Below, piece after piece: positions 41,383 through 50,122 of a DNA stretch of 64,000 nucleotides. The notes under the pieces are model-generated. The model made no database searches, was not told the origin of the DNA, and saw only the letters and a program-made list of their open reading frames with translations. The position numbers and the translations under genes were made by a program. The first letter of the stretch is position 1. Each line of letters begins with the position of its first letter. Source of the DNA: Lepidostoma basale (lineage: Eukaryota; Arthropoda; Insecta; Trichoptera; Lepidostomatidae); NCBI GenBank assembly GCA_022606425.2, contig JAHDVF020001024.1, positions 1-64,000 of the forward strand, given 5' to 3'.

Positions 41383-42536
41383 AATAGTACCTCCGAGTGA
41401 ATAAGGAAAAAATCTGTAAAGCCTAGTGAGCGTAAGGTGTAACCCGCAACCCCCAGTTCATCTGCCTTAAAGCGACCAACTAAAAGACGGTAGAGCTGTA
41501 CACCATCACGATTAAATGGAATGACAACCACCGGTAGCTTATCTTTTAAACGTAGAATATTATTTTCTAGTACTGATGATTGGCTGTAGATACCAACTTG
41601 AATATAGTGTGAATTAGGATCTACCTTATCAGCCCTATGCTGATCAACGATTGATGAGCTATTGGCTGGAGGTGTGATGATTAGTGAGGGAGGAGGGGTG
41701 ACAAGCTCCTTAGCGGTATCCTCCTCAAAAGGAGGTAACTCTTCTATACTACTCCAATAGGATGGCTGTTCTGGGCTATTTTTTACAGAATCCTCTTCTA
41801 CTAGAGAATTATCCCCCTCCGCATATTCATATTCATCGATAAATTCATCCATATTAACGGGTGGGCTCTCATCAATCGGAGGCTTCTCTTCTGCCTCTTC
41901 TAAAAGATAGATGATACTATCTCCGAACATTTTATAGTTAGGCTTTTCTGCGACAGGCTCTTCTACCACAATGGGCTCCTCTACCACGACAGGCTCTTCT
42001 ACTACAATGGGCTCCTCTACCACGACAGGCTCTTCTACTACAATGGGCTCCTCTACTACAACAGGCTCCTCTACTACAATGGGCTCTTCTACCACGACAG
42101 GATCCTCGATGTAGCCAGCTATTTCATCAGGTGTTTTGCTATCATGATTAAAGTCTTGAGGAAGATAGTTGAGTGAATAGTTATCACGTGGGTTACTAAC
42201 GAGATAGCCACTGCGATAAATTGAGAAGTAGTCGCTTCCATTGGGAGAGAGTGTTAGTTCCGATCCTCTTACATTAGCATTACGGCGAATACGCTTTACA
42301 ACCAGTACTTGAGCACTCTTTTGTGTGATACCTGCTGATGAGATAGAGGGGTTATATAGTTCGATAAAGATGCCTTCAGGAAGGTCGGCATGAGCAAAGA
42401 ATAGGTTCGGAGACTCTTGCACGCCATTATAGTCGCGAGGAAAATCGGATGCATTGCCTCTATAAACCTTAATTTCTTCTGAAAACAGCGGTATTATAGT
42501 TGAAAAAATCAAGGTAGCTAAAAAAATATTCTTCAT
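41379..42536 (-). CDS. Secreted SPOR-domain protein with VVVEEP repeats
   Basis: 385 residues. Signal peptide (about 1-19), a beta-rich domain at about 20-125, a tandem run of six-residue units PVVVEE/PIVVEE at 146-193, an acidic Pro/Glu/Ser-rich linker (about 200-300), and a C-terminal SPOR domain (SHYIQVGIYSQSSVLENNILRL through GFTDFFLI). SPOR binds peptidoglycan lacking stem peptides at division sites, so the repeat and linker probably span the periplasm from a wall-bound end. Its ATG overlaps the upstream gene by four bases, and its stop overlaps the probable ATA start of ispH. Confidence 0.75.
   Translation of the reverse strand: MKNIFLATLIFSTIIPLFSEEIKVYRGNASDFPRDYNGVQESPNLFFAHADLPEGIFIELYNPSISSAGITQKSAQVLVVKRIRRNANVRGSELTLSPNGSDYFSIYRSGYLVSNPRDNYSLNYLPQDFNHDSKTPDEIAGYIEDPVVVEEPIVVEEPVVVEEPIVVEEPVVVEEPIVVEEPVVVEEPIVVEEPVAEKPNYKMFGDSIIYLLEEAEEKPPIDESPPVNMDEFIDEYEYAEGDNSLVEEDSVKNSPEQPSYWSSIEELPPFEEDTAKELVTPPPSLIITPPANSSSIVDQHRADKVDPNSHYIQVGIYSQSSVLENNILRLKDKLPVVVIPFNRDGVQLYRLLVGRFKADELGVAGYTLRSLGFTDFFLIHSEVLL
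41958..42101 (-). repeat. 18-base tandem repeats encoding VVVEEP/IVVEEP
   Basis: Eight copies of an 18-base unit in frame, alternating PVVVEE and PIVVEE so that the true period is 36 bases (four copies). Copies differ mainly at third codon positions. An in-frame array like this can change copy number by slippage without breaking the gene. Confidence 0.9.
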
Positions 42537-42982
42537 ACCGTGCTATCCTTCTGTAGCTGATTGACTATTGGCGGTAATACGGCTTTAATGGCAGAGGCAT
42601 AGCGGGTAGCAAGAATTTTCGTGTTGTTGGTTAGGAGAGCAGCGGTATTAATTTTTTGGTATGAATCCTTATACTCAACACCATCTATATTATAAAGCAT
42701 CAATTCAAGGCTCTCATCAGTAGAAAATATCCAAATAATAATATGTCTTGATCCTGTTGCCTTCGCAGCATACAAGGCCGTTTCTAGGTGGAAACTATTG
42801 CTATCTCTCGCATTAAAACAGACAAAACCATGTTCAAAAAGATTATCCATCAATGTTTCATCAATCATATCATAGATCACACTATCAGAGCGCTCACTCT
42901 TTACAAGGCCATAAATAAAGACCTGTGAATGTAATGTTAGAGGCAATAGAGCGAGCAAGAACCATAGTAAGGATTTTTTCAT
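42533..42982 (-). CDS. Small secreted protein of unknown function
   Basis: 149 residues with a signal peptide (about 1-19, cleavage likely after LHS). The mature part alternates strands and helices (VFIYGLVKSERSDSVIYDMIDETL, HIIIWIFSTDESLELMLYNIDG); no known domain is recognised. The stop overlaps the SPOR-protein start by four bases, so they form an operon. A GAGG ribosome-binding motif lies 9 bases before the ATG. Preceded by a 76-base gap with a weak possible promoter. Confidence 0.65.
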   Translation of the reverse strand: MKKSLLWFLLALLPLTLHSQVFIYGLVKSERSDSVIYDMIDETLMDNLFEHGFVCFNARDSNSFHLETALYAAKATGSRHIIIWIFSTDESLELMLYNIDGVEYKDSYQKINTAALLTNNTKILATRYASAIKAVLPPIVNQLQKDSTV

Positions 42983-43058
42983 CTATAACTACCTCTACAA
43001 AAATAATCGGCATTTTGATCATTAAAAGTAAGTACTCGTTTTACCACCGTGCTAGCCT

Positions 43059-43586
43059 CTAGTAATTTTGTAGAAATTGATCGCGTGCCATGGAGCGATA
43101 ACTCTCTGTAACTAGGCTTTGCTCCTGTAGTTTATTAAATACAGCCTTATCAAGATATTTGACAAAGAGAGGTCTTTCTAGGCTAAGTCTAACGACCTCA
43201 TCTTCCCAGTAGGATGTCACAGGATCAAGATCACTAACGCTACCATATTTAATCACTAAACTTTGATAGATTGTACTATAGTCAAGACGATCCTGCCGCA
43301 TTTCTATGATGATGTTATACAATTTATCTTCATAAAAGAGAAAGTAGGCACTTTTAATAAAGCCTCTACCACTAACTTCAATTGAAGTACGATCAGGCTC
43401 TTCAATCATTGTGACATCAGGCTCCCCTTGATAGCTAAAATAGTCATCATCCATTAGAGCCTTCTTTACCTCATCGATACTAGAGCCTAAGATGATTGAT
43501 CGATAGCCATTAGGCAGAGGCTCTTTAGTTTTCTGGCTATAGAGCAGAGGGAGGAGGAGCATGATAATAATAGTTATTCTATTCAT
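43059..43586 (-). CDS. Small secreted protein of unknown function
   Basis: 175 residues, signal peptide at about 1-17. The pattern YRSIILGSSIDEVKKALMDDDYF followed by strands (AYFLFYEDKLYNIIIEM, then IYQSLVIKYGSVSDL and a WED segment) resembles the small periplasmic fold in which a helix after a LG.S..EV motif packs on a sheet, as in BamE-type proteins. It begins one base after the stop of the DUF2259 gene, so they are co-transcribed. Function unknown. Confidence 0.65.
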   Translation of the reverse strand: MNRITIIIMLLLPLLYSQKTKEPLPNGYRSIILGSSIDEVKKALMDDDYFSYQGEPDVTMIEEPDRTSIEVSGRGFIKSAYFLFYEDKLYNIIIEMRQDRLDYSTIYQSLVIKYGSVSDLDPVTSYWEDEVVRLSLERPLFVKYLDKAVFNKLQEQSLVTESYRSMARDQFLQNY

Positions 43587-43587
43587 C

Positions 43588-44307
43588 TTAATTAATGAGC
43601 GAGCTCTCTACCATGTATCGAATATTAGGACTTCCTGTGAGACTATATTCCTCTTTAGCAACGATAAAAACTAATGCACGCTCACCTGGTGCAAGAATAA
43701 CCCGATCGATGTAGTAATGAGAGACCCCCTTACGACTGAAGTTAGGATGACCTACGCGAAAGGTTTTATTCTTACCAGAATCATCCTTCATTGTTACAAG
43801 GATCGAAAAGGTCGATGAAACAAGGCTGCCTTGCCCCACGATAGTTTGCTCCAGTGATATGCTATAATCAGTTGATTTTTGGTAATCTCGAAAATAGAGC
43901 GATTCATTTCCATCTGCTACTGAGTCAGCTTTTTTAGCCTCATCATTAAGTGTAGAGCGCGTATAGAGAAGGCGCCCTTTTTTAAGGTAGTCTATATTAT
44001 AGCGTATGCGTGTTGGGGCTGCTGTTTCAATCAGCTTTAGCAGAGCACCATTGCCTGAATCACCTGGTTCAATCCAGTCTTTATTGACGAGGCTAAAGAG
44101 CTCCCCTGGAGCAAAAATATTACGACTAACATCAACAGTAAAGATTGATGCATAGGTTTCATTTTTATCAATCGAAAAGCCATACTGCCCAAACATCATA
44201 TATCTTCCATCAGGGGAAAAACCTAAATTAATAAATTCAGCAGCATCACCAGCGTAAAGCGTTAGTGTCAACGAAAGAAGGAATATTAATAAAGCCTCTT
44301 TTTTCAT
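43588..44307 (-). CDS. Secreted DUF2259-like protein
   Basis: About 239 residues from the ATG at 44307, which has GAGG at the right distance (the frame is open to a GTG at 44319). Signal peptide up to about LYA. The mature N-terminus AAEFINLGFSPDGRYMMFGQYGF matches the DUF2259 group of predicted secreted proteins common in Treponema. The domain looks beta-rich; no enzyme motif is seen. Co-transcribed with the next small secreted gene. Confidence 0.7.
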   Translation of the reverse strand: MKKEALLIFLLSLTLTLYAGDAAEFINLGFSPDGRYMMFGQYGFSIDKNETYASIFTVDVSRNIFAPGELFSLVNKDWIEPGDSGNGALLKLIETAAPTRIRYNIDYLKKGRLLYTRSTLNDEAKKADSVADGNESLYFRDYQKSTDYSISLEQTIVGQGSLVSSTFSILVTMKDDSGKNKTFRVGHPNFSRKGVSHYYIDRVILAPGERALVFIVAKEEYSLTGSPNIRYMVESSLIN

Positions 44308-44366
44308 TATCATCCTCACACTCTCCTATCGGCTTCTCTCTCTTTAATATTAAATGATAAAAATTA

Positions 44367-45563
44367 TTATACCACACTCTTAATAAAAGAGCTAACCCGG
44401 TACATTTGATCAGTGGTTAGCGCCACATAAAGCGGCAGGCTAATCTCATTAGCATATTGTCGATAGCTGTTGGGTAGCTTTTCCATGCTATAGCCTAGTT
44501 GGCGATAGCAGCTTAGTAAAGGAAGAGGCTTGAAGTGAACATTGAGGCTGATGCCTACGGCCGCCGCCTTCTCAATAATCGTATCACGTTGATCTTCAGT
44601 AAGGCCTGCTATACGTAAAAGACAAAGATGGCAGGCACTGTCAGCAACTTGCTCACGATCATCAAAAATAAATCTTGGCTGATCAAGGAGCTGATGGTAG
44701 AGAGCCATTTTTTCACGACGTATCGCCAAGCTTTCCTCATACCGACTAAGCTGGCTTAGCCCAAGAGCTGCCTGCATATCGGTCATATTACATTTATAGC
44801 CAGCAAATAAAATATCATATTGCCATTGGCCGGCCCTACTTTTGGCTAGAGCATCTTTGTTTTGACCATGGAGTGACCACATCTTTGCCTCTTTATAAAG
44901 CATCTCAGCACTGAAGCTACCGATCCTGTTGAGACAAAGAGCTCCCCCCTCGGCTGTTGTCAGATTTTTAACAGCATGGAAAGAAAATGCTGTCATATCA
45001 GCGACTGATGCAGCCTTAAGCCCTTGATAGGTGGCCCCTAAGCTATGCGCTGCATCTGAGAGCAGTAAAATTTGACCTAACTCCTCTTGCAGTGGCGATT
45101 CAGCAATAAATAGCTTTTTAGTCTGTTTAATCACCTCTTTAAGTGCATAGTAGTCAGCGCTACTTCCTCCCATATCAACGGCCATAATAGCCTTCGTTTT
45201 AGGGCTGATAAGGGGGATAACAGCTTGTGGATCAATTAAAAAACTATTCTCTTTAACATCTGCAAAAATAGCTGTAGCTCCTACATGGAGCACAACATTG
45301 GCACTAGCCGTGTAGGTGTAGGCAGGGAGAATAACTTCATCACCCTCTTTAACACCAAACAGCCGTAGTGCTATTTCAAGAGCCCATGTTGCAGAGTTTA
45401 GGCATAATATCTTTTCAACATGGCTATAGCGTGTCAGTGCAGCTTCAAACTCTGCTGTAACAGGGCCGGTTGTAATCCATCCACTACGCAAAACATTGAC
45501 GACGGCTTCAATATCCTCTTCAGTAATGGAGGGAGGTGAAAAAGCGATAGGCTCTTTATTCAT
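44367..45563 (-). CDS. DegT/DnrJ/EryC1/StrS-family PLP aminotransferase
   Basis: About 398 residues from the ATG at 45563. Motifs: SITEEDIEAVVNVLRSGWITTGPVTAEFE at the start, LCLNSATWALEIALRLFG, PAYTYTASANVVLHVGATAIFADV, and the PLP lysine in FSFHAVKNLTTAEGGALC. These enzymes usually aminate nucleotide-linked keto sugars for surface polysaccharides. A 51-codon longer frame exists but reads back into the upstream orphan gene; the ATG overlapping that gene by eight bases gives the family's normal length. No sugar-nucleotide genes are adjacent, so the substrate is unknown. Confidence 0.88.
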   Translation of the reverse strand: MNKEPIAFSPPSITEEDIEAVVNVLRSGWITTGPVTAEFEAALTRYSHVEKILCLNSATWALEIALRLFGVKEGDEVILPAYTYTASANVVLHVGATAIFADVKENSFLIDPQAVIPLISPKTKAIMAVDMGGSSADYYALKEVIKQTKKLFIAESPLQEELGQILLLSDAAHSLGATYQGLKAASVADMTAFSFHAVKNLTTAEGGALCLNRIGSFSAEMLYKEAKMWSLHGQNKDALAKSRAGQWQYDILFAGYKCNMTDMQAALGLSQLSRYEESLAIRREKMALYHQLLDQPRFIFDDREQVADSACHLCLLRIAGLTEDQRDTIIEKAAAVGISLNVHFKPLPLLSCYRQLGYSMEKLPNSYRQYANEISLPLYVALTTDQMYRVSSFIKSVV

Positions 45564-46347
45564 TGTCAACTTTTCGTTGATCACTATCAAGCTTGGCTTT
45601 CCATATATCAATTTGCTTCTGTAACTCTTCGACATCACGTGATCGGTTAAGAAGAAGATAAAACCGCCGTGAAGCCAAGAGAAAATCGATAGCTTTCTGA
45701 AAATCGACAAAGTCATAACTATTTAGTTCATATTTTGTACGGTAATCAGTTGCTGCACGCTTCATTAGCTGTTGACTCAAATTGACCGCAATGGTTCGCT
45801 CTTTAAAGTGAGCTGCTCGGGGATCTAGCTGGCCAATGAGCCCTCTAAGTTCAAAGCTATTTTTGAAAATGGCGGCTAAGCGACCCTTAAGTTCAATAAA
45901 ACTCCAGTACCATCGATTGCTATCATTAAAAAAGGAGGCAAGATAGTCACAAAAAAATCCTGTTTGCTTAATAAGCTCATAGCGGTCAAATTCGTTAACA
46001 TGGAGGACGGCTCGTAATTTTTCTTCATAATCGCTGTAAGGGGCATCAACATAGGCACTGTAAACCGACTCTAGATAGATAATAATATTGATGATTGATC
46101 TTCTTGCCTCTAAAAGATAGGTTTCATTCTTGATATCTAGGTAGTTAAAAGAGATATTAGACATCGCCGTATAGAGACTGCAAAGGCGAAGGTTGAGGGT
46201 AGAGGCTTTAAAAACTTTGGAGTAGTTATCTATTTGGCCTTGCTCTTTAAGCGCTGCAAGTTCTTGATTTACCTGATTGATTACTATTTTTATCTCTTCA
46301 AGATGGCTGTTGCATTTGATCCTAGCTGTGGCTAATATTTTTGACAT
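45556..46347 (-). CDS. Helical orphan protein downstream of recN
   Basis: 263 residues, no signal peptide, predicted mostly helical with several aromatic-rich segments (FCDYLASFFNDSNRWYWSFIEL, YRTKYELNSYDFVDFQKAIDFLL). I recognise no family. The ATG lies 8 bases after the recN stop and its own stop overlaps the DegT-type gene by eight bases, so it is in the middle of a tight operon. An AAGAGGG Shine-Dalgarno is present but rather far from the ATG. Confidence 0.6.
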   Translation of the reverse strand: MSKILATARIKCNSHLEEIKIVINQVNQELAALKEQGQIDNYSKVFKASTLNLRLCSLYTAMSNISFNYLDIKNETYLLEARRSIINIIIYLESVYSAYVDAPYSDYEEKLRAVLHVNEFDRYELIKQTGFFCDYLASFFNDSNRWYWSFIELKGRLAAIFKNSFELRGLIGQLDPRAAHFKERTIAVNLSQQLMKRAATDYRTKYELNSYDFVDFQKAIDFLLASRRFYLLLNRSRDVEELQKQIDIWKAKLDSDQRKVDNE

Positions 46348-46355
46348 CTTGCTTT

Positions 46356-48035
46356 TTACCCTCTTTTACTCTCATTAATCAGTGCTTCCGCATGGGCAAG
46401 TGCTGTTGCATCTAGTCGGCCTGATAGCATCCTTGCAACCTCATTAATCCGTTCTTCTCTATCTATCGGCACAACAGTTGTAATAGTTTGCACCCCATCA
46501 TTTTTTTTCTCAATTTTCAGGTGATGATCGGCGGCGGCGGCAATTGATGCAAGATGGGTTATGGCTAAAATCTGCTTCTTTTCTGACAACTTTTGCATGT
46601 GCTTAGCCACCGCTACGGCGGCACTACCACCAATACCAGTATCAATTTCATCAAAAATAAGACAATCAACTCCATCACTTTCAGCCAGAACTGACTTTAG
46701 GGCAAGGAGAACACGGCTTGCTTCACCACCACTAGCAATTGATTTTAGTGGCTTAAGCCCTTGACCTACATTGGGTGAAAAGAGAAATTCAATATTATCC
46801 ATCCCATGGAGCCCAACAGCCGGTCGACCATCCTCCGATATTTTTGGGCTAATATCAATCACAAAGCGACAATTTTCCATTTCAAGACTACGTAAACTGA
46901 GCTCTGCCTCCTTTTGTAGGATGGCAGCCCCTTGCTTGCGTTTATCTGATAGGAGACGGGCATGGGTAAAGAGCTGCTGTTCAAGTGCATCAATCTCTTT
47001 TTCAATACTCTGCTCCTCTTCCTCACTATTCTCGAGAGAATGAAGCTTTAAACGACTTTTTTCTGCAAAGTCGATTAAGCGTGTAATATCTCCCCCCCCA
47101 TATTTTTTTTCAAGGCGCTGTAAACTAGATAGCCTACTTTGCATCGTGTCTAACTCAGATGCACTGTAGCTCATGCTCTGCTTAAGGCCTAAAATAGTCT
47201 CGGTAACATCATCTAGCTCAATGATAGCACTTTCAAAGCGCTCAACCTCATTTGCCTCTAAAAAAGTGGCAAGAGAGCGTAAAGGCTGCTTGGCCTCTCT
47301 TAGTCTGTTAATGACACCATCAGATCCTTTAAGGATTGATTGAAACTCTGAGAGATGAAGCATGATACGCTCTCTTGCCTCAAGGGCTGATAGCTTTTCT
47401 GCTAGTCGTGCCCTCTCCTCTGCCTGGGGGTTCACTGCATCAATTTCGTTAAGCGCAAATTCTAAAAAGTTTTTTTCATCTTCCGCTTGAAGACGCATCG
47501 CTAAAACAGCTGCAAGCTCCTCTTTTTTGGCCTTTATCTGATTAAAAAGTTCGCTGTAGGCATCAGCCTCTTTGACACAGCCAGATGCTTTATCTAAAAT
47601 TTTACGATGATTATCTTTGTAGTAGAGTGATTGATGCTCATGTTGCCCATGCATATCAAAAAGCATCGATGACAGTTCGCGTAGCTCGTCACGTGTGGCA
47701 GCACGATCGGCTAAGTAGATCGAACTGCGACCATTACGCTTAAGAGTACGTCTAATCAGAAGCGAACCATCATCAAGCTTGATCTCATGTTTTTCAAGCC
47801 ATCGCTGTGCCTCAGAGTCTGCTGAAAGATAGATAAGCCCACTAACTTCAGCCTCCTCAAGAGGATGACGAATAAAGGAGGGATCACTCTTCTCACCCAG
47901 TAACAGCCCCAGAGCCCCTGCTAGCAGCGATTTACCAGCCCCTGTCTCTCCTGTTAGTGCATTAAACCCATCCTCAAAAGGAGCATTAACATTATCTAAC
48001 AAAGCATAGCCTTTAACAATAAGCTCTTGTAACAT
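46356..48035 (-). CDS. recN: DNA repair protein RecN
   Basis: SMC-like ATPase acting early in double-strand-break repair. 559 residues. Walker A TGETGAGKSLLAGALGLLLG (about 28-47), long coiled-coil arms (about 155-340), ABC signature SGGEASRVLLALKS, and Walker B LIFDEIDTGIGGSAAVAVAKHM. An eight-G run encodes the Gly-Gly-Gly around 47091-47099. It follows nadK by six bases. Confidence 0.96.
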   Translation of the reverse strand: MLQELIVKGYALLDNVNAPFEDGFNALTGETGAGKSLLAGALGLLLGEKSDPSFIRHPLEEAEVSGLIYLSADSEAQRWLEKHEIKLDDGSLLIRRTLKRNGRSSIYLADRAATRDELRELSSMLFDMHGQHEHQSLYYKDNHRKILDKASGCVKEADAYSELFNQIKAKKEELAAVLAMRLQAEDEKNFLEFALNEIDAVNPQAEERARLAEKLSALEARERIMLHLSEFQSILKGSDGVINRLREAKQPLRSLATFLEANEVERFESAIIELDDVTETILGLKQSMSYSASELDTMQSRLSSLQRLEKKYGGGDITRLIDFAEKSRLKLHSLENSEEEEQSIEKEIDALEQQLFTHARLLSDKRKQGAAILQKEAELSLRSLEMENCRFVIDISPKISEDGRPAVGLHGMDNIEFLFSPNVGQGLKPLKSIASGGEASRVLLALKSVLAESDGVDCLIFDEIDTGIGGSAAVAVAKHMQKLSEKKQILAITHLASIAAAADHHLKIEKKNDGVQTITTVVPIDREERINEVARMLSGRLDATALAHAEALINESKRG

Positions 48036-48041
48036 TTAATA

Positions 48042-48869
48042 TTACCCCTTCCATCCTAGTTTTTGTCTCAGTACTTTGTAAAAAGAGTAGTGGGGGGGGG
48101 TTAGAAGATTAAGTCGATCGCTCGCCATGGTAACCACTATTTCATCGAGCTCCTCTAGCCTTACCAACTCCTCCCCATCAACACTAAGTGCCACCCTACT
48201 GCGCTGTTGAGCTGCAACAGTTAGTATCACAGTGCTCTGCTCTGCTAGGATCAAGGGGCGCATAGCCAGACTAAAGGGACTGACGGCGACAAGAAGCATG
48301 ACACTGAGTTCAGGGGGGACAACAGGTCCTCCTGAGGAGAGTGCATAGGCAGTAGAGCCTGTAGGTGTTGCTATTATAATCGCATCCGACCGTATGGTAC
48401 CGAGGCTTTCTTCATTGATAGAGAGCTCTGTGCTAATAAGATTTTGGTGGCCACAACCACCCAGAACAACATCATTGAGAGCAATGGCCTCAAAAAACTT
48501 TTTTCCACTACGCATAAGAGTTACCTGCAAGAGAGCCCTAGGGCTATAGCTTAGCAGGTTATTGCTGAAATTTTCTAGTGCAGTTTGCCAACATGTAGGA
48601 TCAAAGTCAGAGATAAAGCCGACATTACCTAGGTTGAAGGCCATAATAGCAACCCCAGACCCCTTTAAAAGATGCACAGCACGCAAAACTGTACCATCCC
48701 CCCCAAGAACAAGGGCGAGATCGAGGTTATCCGGTAAAGGAGTGTTGGGCTCATAGAGCGTAAAGTCTACCCCGTGAAGCTTAAAATAGCACATTATATC
48801 AGTTAAAATGGCCTGTGCACCACTTTTCGAGCTATTAATGATGATAACAACATTTTTTAACTTAGCCAT
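48042..48869 (-). CDS. nadK: NAD kinase
   Basis: Phosphorylates NAD to NADP. 275 residues. The GGDGT motif (LALVLGGDGTVLRAVHLL, around residue 55), the NLGNVGFISDF turn, the NE/D-type LNDVVLG segment, and the glycine-rich TPTGSTAYALSSGGPVV are all there. The last 25 codons include a run of nine C (coding strand, 48092-48100) encoding Thr-Pro-Pro. It sits between cheW (10 bases) and recN (6 bases). Confidence 0.95.
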   Translation of the reverse strand: MAKLKNVVIIINSSKSGAQAILTDIMCYFKLHGVDFTLYEPNTPLPDNLDLALVLGGDGTVLRAVHLLKGSGVAIMAFNLGNVGFISDFDPTCWQTALENFSNNLLSYSPRALLQVTLMRSGKKFFEAIALNDVVLGGCGHQNLISTELSINEESLGTIRSDAIIIATPTGSTAYALSSGGPVVPPELSVMLLVAVSPFSLAMRPLILAEQSTVILTVAAQQRSRVALSVDGEELVRLEELDEIVVTMASDRLNLLTPPHYSFYKVLRQKLGWKG

Positions 48870-48878
48870 GCTTACCTA

Positions 48879-49394
48879 TCACAATAGCTTAGCAGAGGTG
48901 ATATTAATTCCTTGAAGTTTTGAAAGCTCCTTCATATCAAAAAGGCGGGCGATATCTAAAATAGTCAAGTATCCCTCTTCATTTTGATTAATCACACCCT
49001 GAATATATTGCTCACCAATGCCGTTACTAAGTTGCGGTGCAGGCTGTATCACGTGAGTATCGACGGAGACTACTTTGAGTATTTTATCAACAATAATACC
49101 TACTTGTGATCCCTCAATATTAAGAATAATAAAGCACGAAAGTAGTTCATCATCCTCTGTAAGCTCAAGCCGACTGAGCCTAAAGCGTTGATGCAGGCTG
49201 ATAATAGGAATAATACGCCCACGTAAATTCAAAATACCTTCAACATATTGGGGTGCATGCGGAATAGGCCTAACAGGTTGAAGTGAGTAAATCTCATCAA
49301 CCTCCATAATATTAATGGCAAATTGTTCGCTACCTAGCTGAAAGGTTACAAATTGTACTACATCACCTGTCTTCTTCTCTTTATCGCTAGCCAT
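48879..49394 (-). CDS. cheW: Chemotaxis coupling protein CheW
   Basis: 171 residues. The CheW fold is clear: VQFVTFQLGSEQFAINIMEVDEI, RPIPHAPQYVEGILNLRGRIIPIISLHQRF (the NLRG motif contacting CheA and receptors), and VGIIVDKILKVVSVD. It links methyl-accepting receptors to CheA in the polar array. Spirochaetes often carry several CheW copies. Its ATG overlaps the stop of the degenerate GGDEF gene (TAATG), so the two are translated in coupled fashion. Confidence 0.95.
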   Translation of the reverse strand: MASDKEKKTGDVVQFVTFQLGSEQFAINIMEVDEIYSLQPVRPIPHAPQYVEGILNLRGRIIPIISLHQRFRLSRLELTEDDELLSCFIILNIEGSQVGIIVDKILKVVSVDTHVIQPAPQLSNGIGEQYIQGVINQNEEGYLTILDIARLFDMKELSKLQGINITSAKLL

Positions 49395-50029
49395 TAACTC
49401 TCTCCCTTTATTGAATCACTATTGCCTTGTTCTAGTCGTTTCTCTGCAGCTTTTAGTACAGAAAAACGATCATCATTAATATAATCAGTATCAAAAAATG
49501 CAACACCTAGGCTCATCGCTAGTTTGATTACCTCGCCACTATCAGAGGTAATGATTAAATCTTCGATATTATCTTTAATGAGATTACTCTTTTGTAGCAC
49601 GAGATCATGATTACCAGAGTTAATAAAAAGAATAGCAAAATCATGGTCATCATAACGGCAAACTATATCACGACTAAAGACTAAGTCACTCAACATGGAT
49701 GCTACTTGGCAAAGAATTGCATTGCCAAAGCTATTACCGTAGAGCTGATTAATACTATCAAAATTGTTGATTCTTAAAATAGTCGTAGAAAAAAAATGAT
49801 ATTGCTCTGGCTTAGTAATATTGGGAAGTGCATTTAATAGACGCAGGCTCTCTGCTAAGTAGTATTCATTAAAGAAGCGACGATGATAGAGCCCGGTTAA
49901 TAAATCTCTTATTGCTACTTGCTCTTTAAGCTCTACAAGCTCTCTTTGTAACTTTACATATTTTATTTTTGACTGAGCATAGATGACAATAAGTAGAGCG
50001 ATAATGGCCAAATAAATAGTAATTGACAT
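49394..50029 (-). CDS. Membrane-anchored degenerate GGDEF-domain protein
   Basis: 211 residues: one transmembrane helix at about 2-20, a short coiled coil, then a GGDEF-like domain beginning RDLLTGLYHRRFFNEYY (the DxLTGLxNRR start, with His for Asn) and LRINNFDSINQLYGNSFGNAILCQVA. The active-site motif reads RYDDHDF where a working cyclase has RYGGDEF, so both essential glycines and the Glu are lost. It is therefore predicted to be unable to make cyclic di-GMP and may be a binding or scaffolding protein. An AAGGAAT Shine-Dalgarno precedes the ATG. Confidence 0.8.
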   Translation of the reverse strand: MSITIYLAIIALLIVIYAQSKIKYVKLQRELVELKEQVAIRDLLTGLYHRRFFNEYYLAESLRLLNALPNITKPEQYHFFSTTILRINNFDSINQLYGNSFGNAILCQVASMLSDLVFSRDIVCRYDDHDFAILFINSGNHDLVLQKSNLIKDNIEDLIITSDSGEVIKLAMSLGVAFFDTDYINDDRFSVLKAAEKRLEQGNSDSIKGES

Positions 50030-50122
50030 AAATTTATTCCTTATTAGCGAGTAGCCTCAAAGCTTAACTGTCATACTAATCTATCTAACAAAATTTTACT
50101 AGATCTTTTTTACAAAAAATAG

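Noticed and set aside
45564..45716. N-terminal extension of the DegT-type aminotransferase
   Set aside because: It overlaps the upstream gene by about 160 bases in another frame and has no family similarity; the ATG at 45563 gives normal length.
46541..47043. Plus-strand frames inside recN
   Set aside because: Low-complexity, Ser/Arg-rich translations opposite a well-conserved gene; no start signals.
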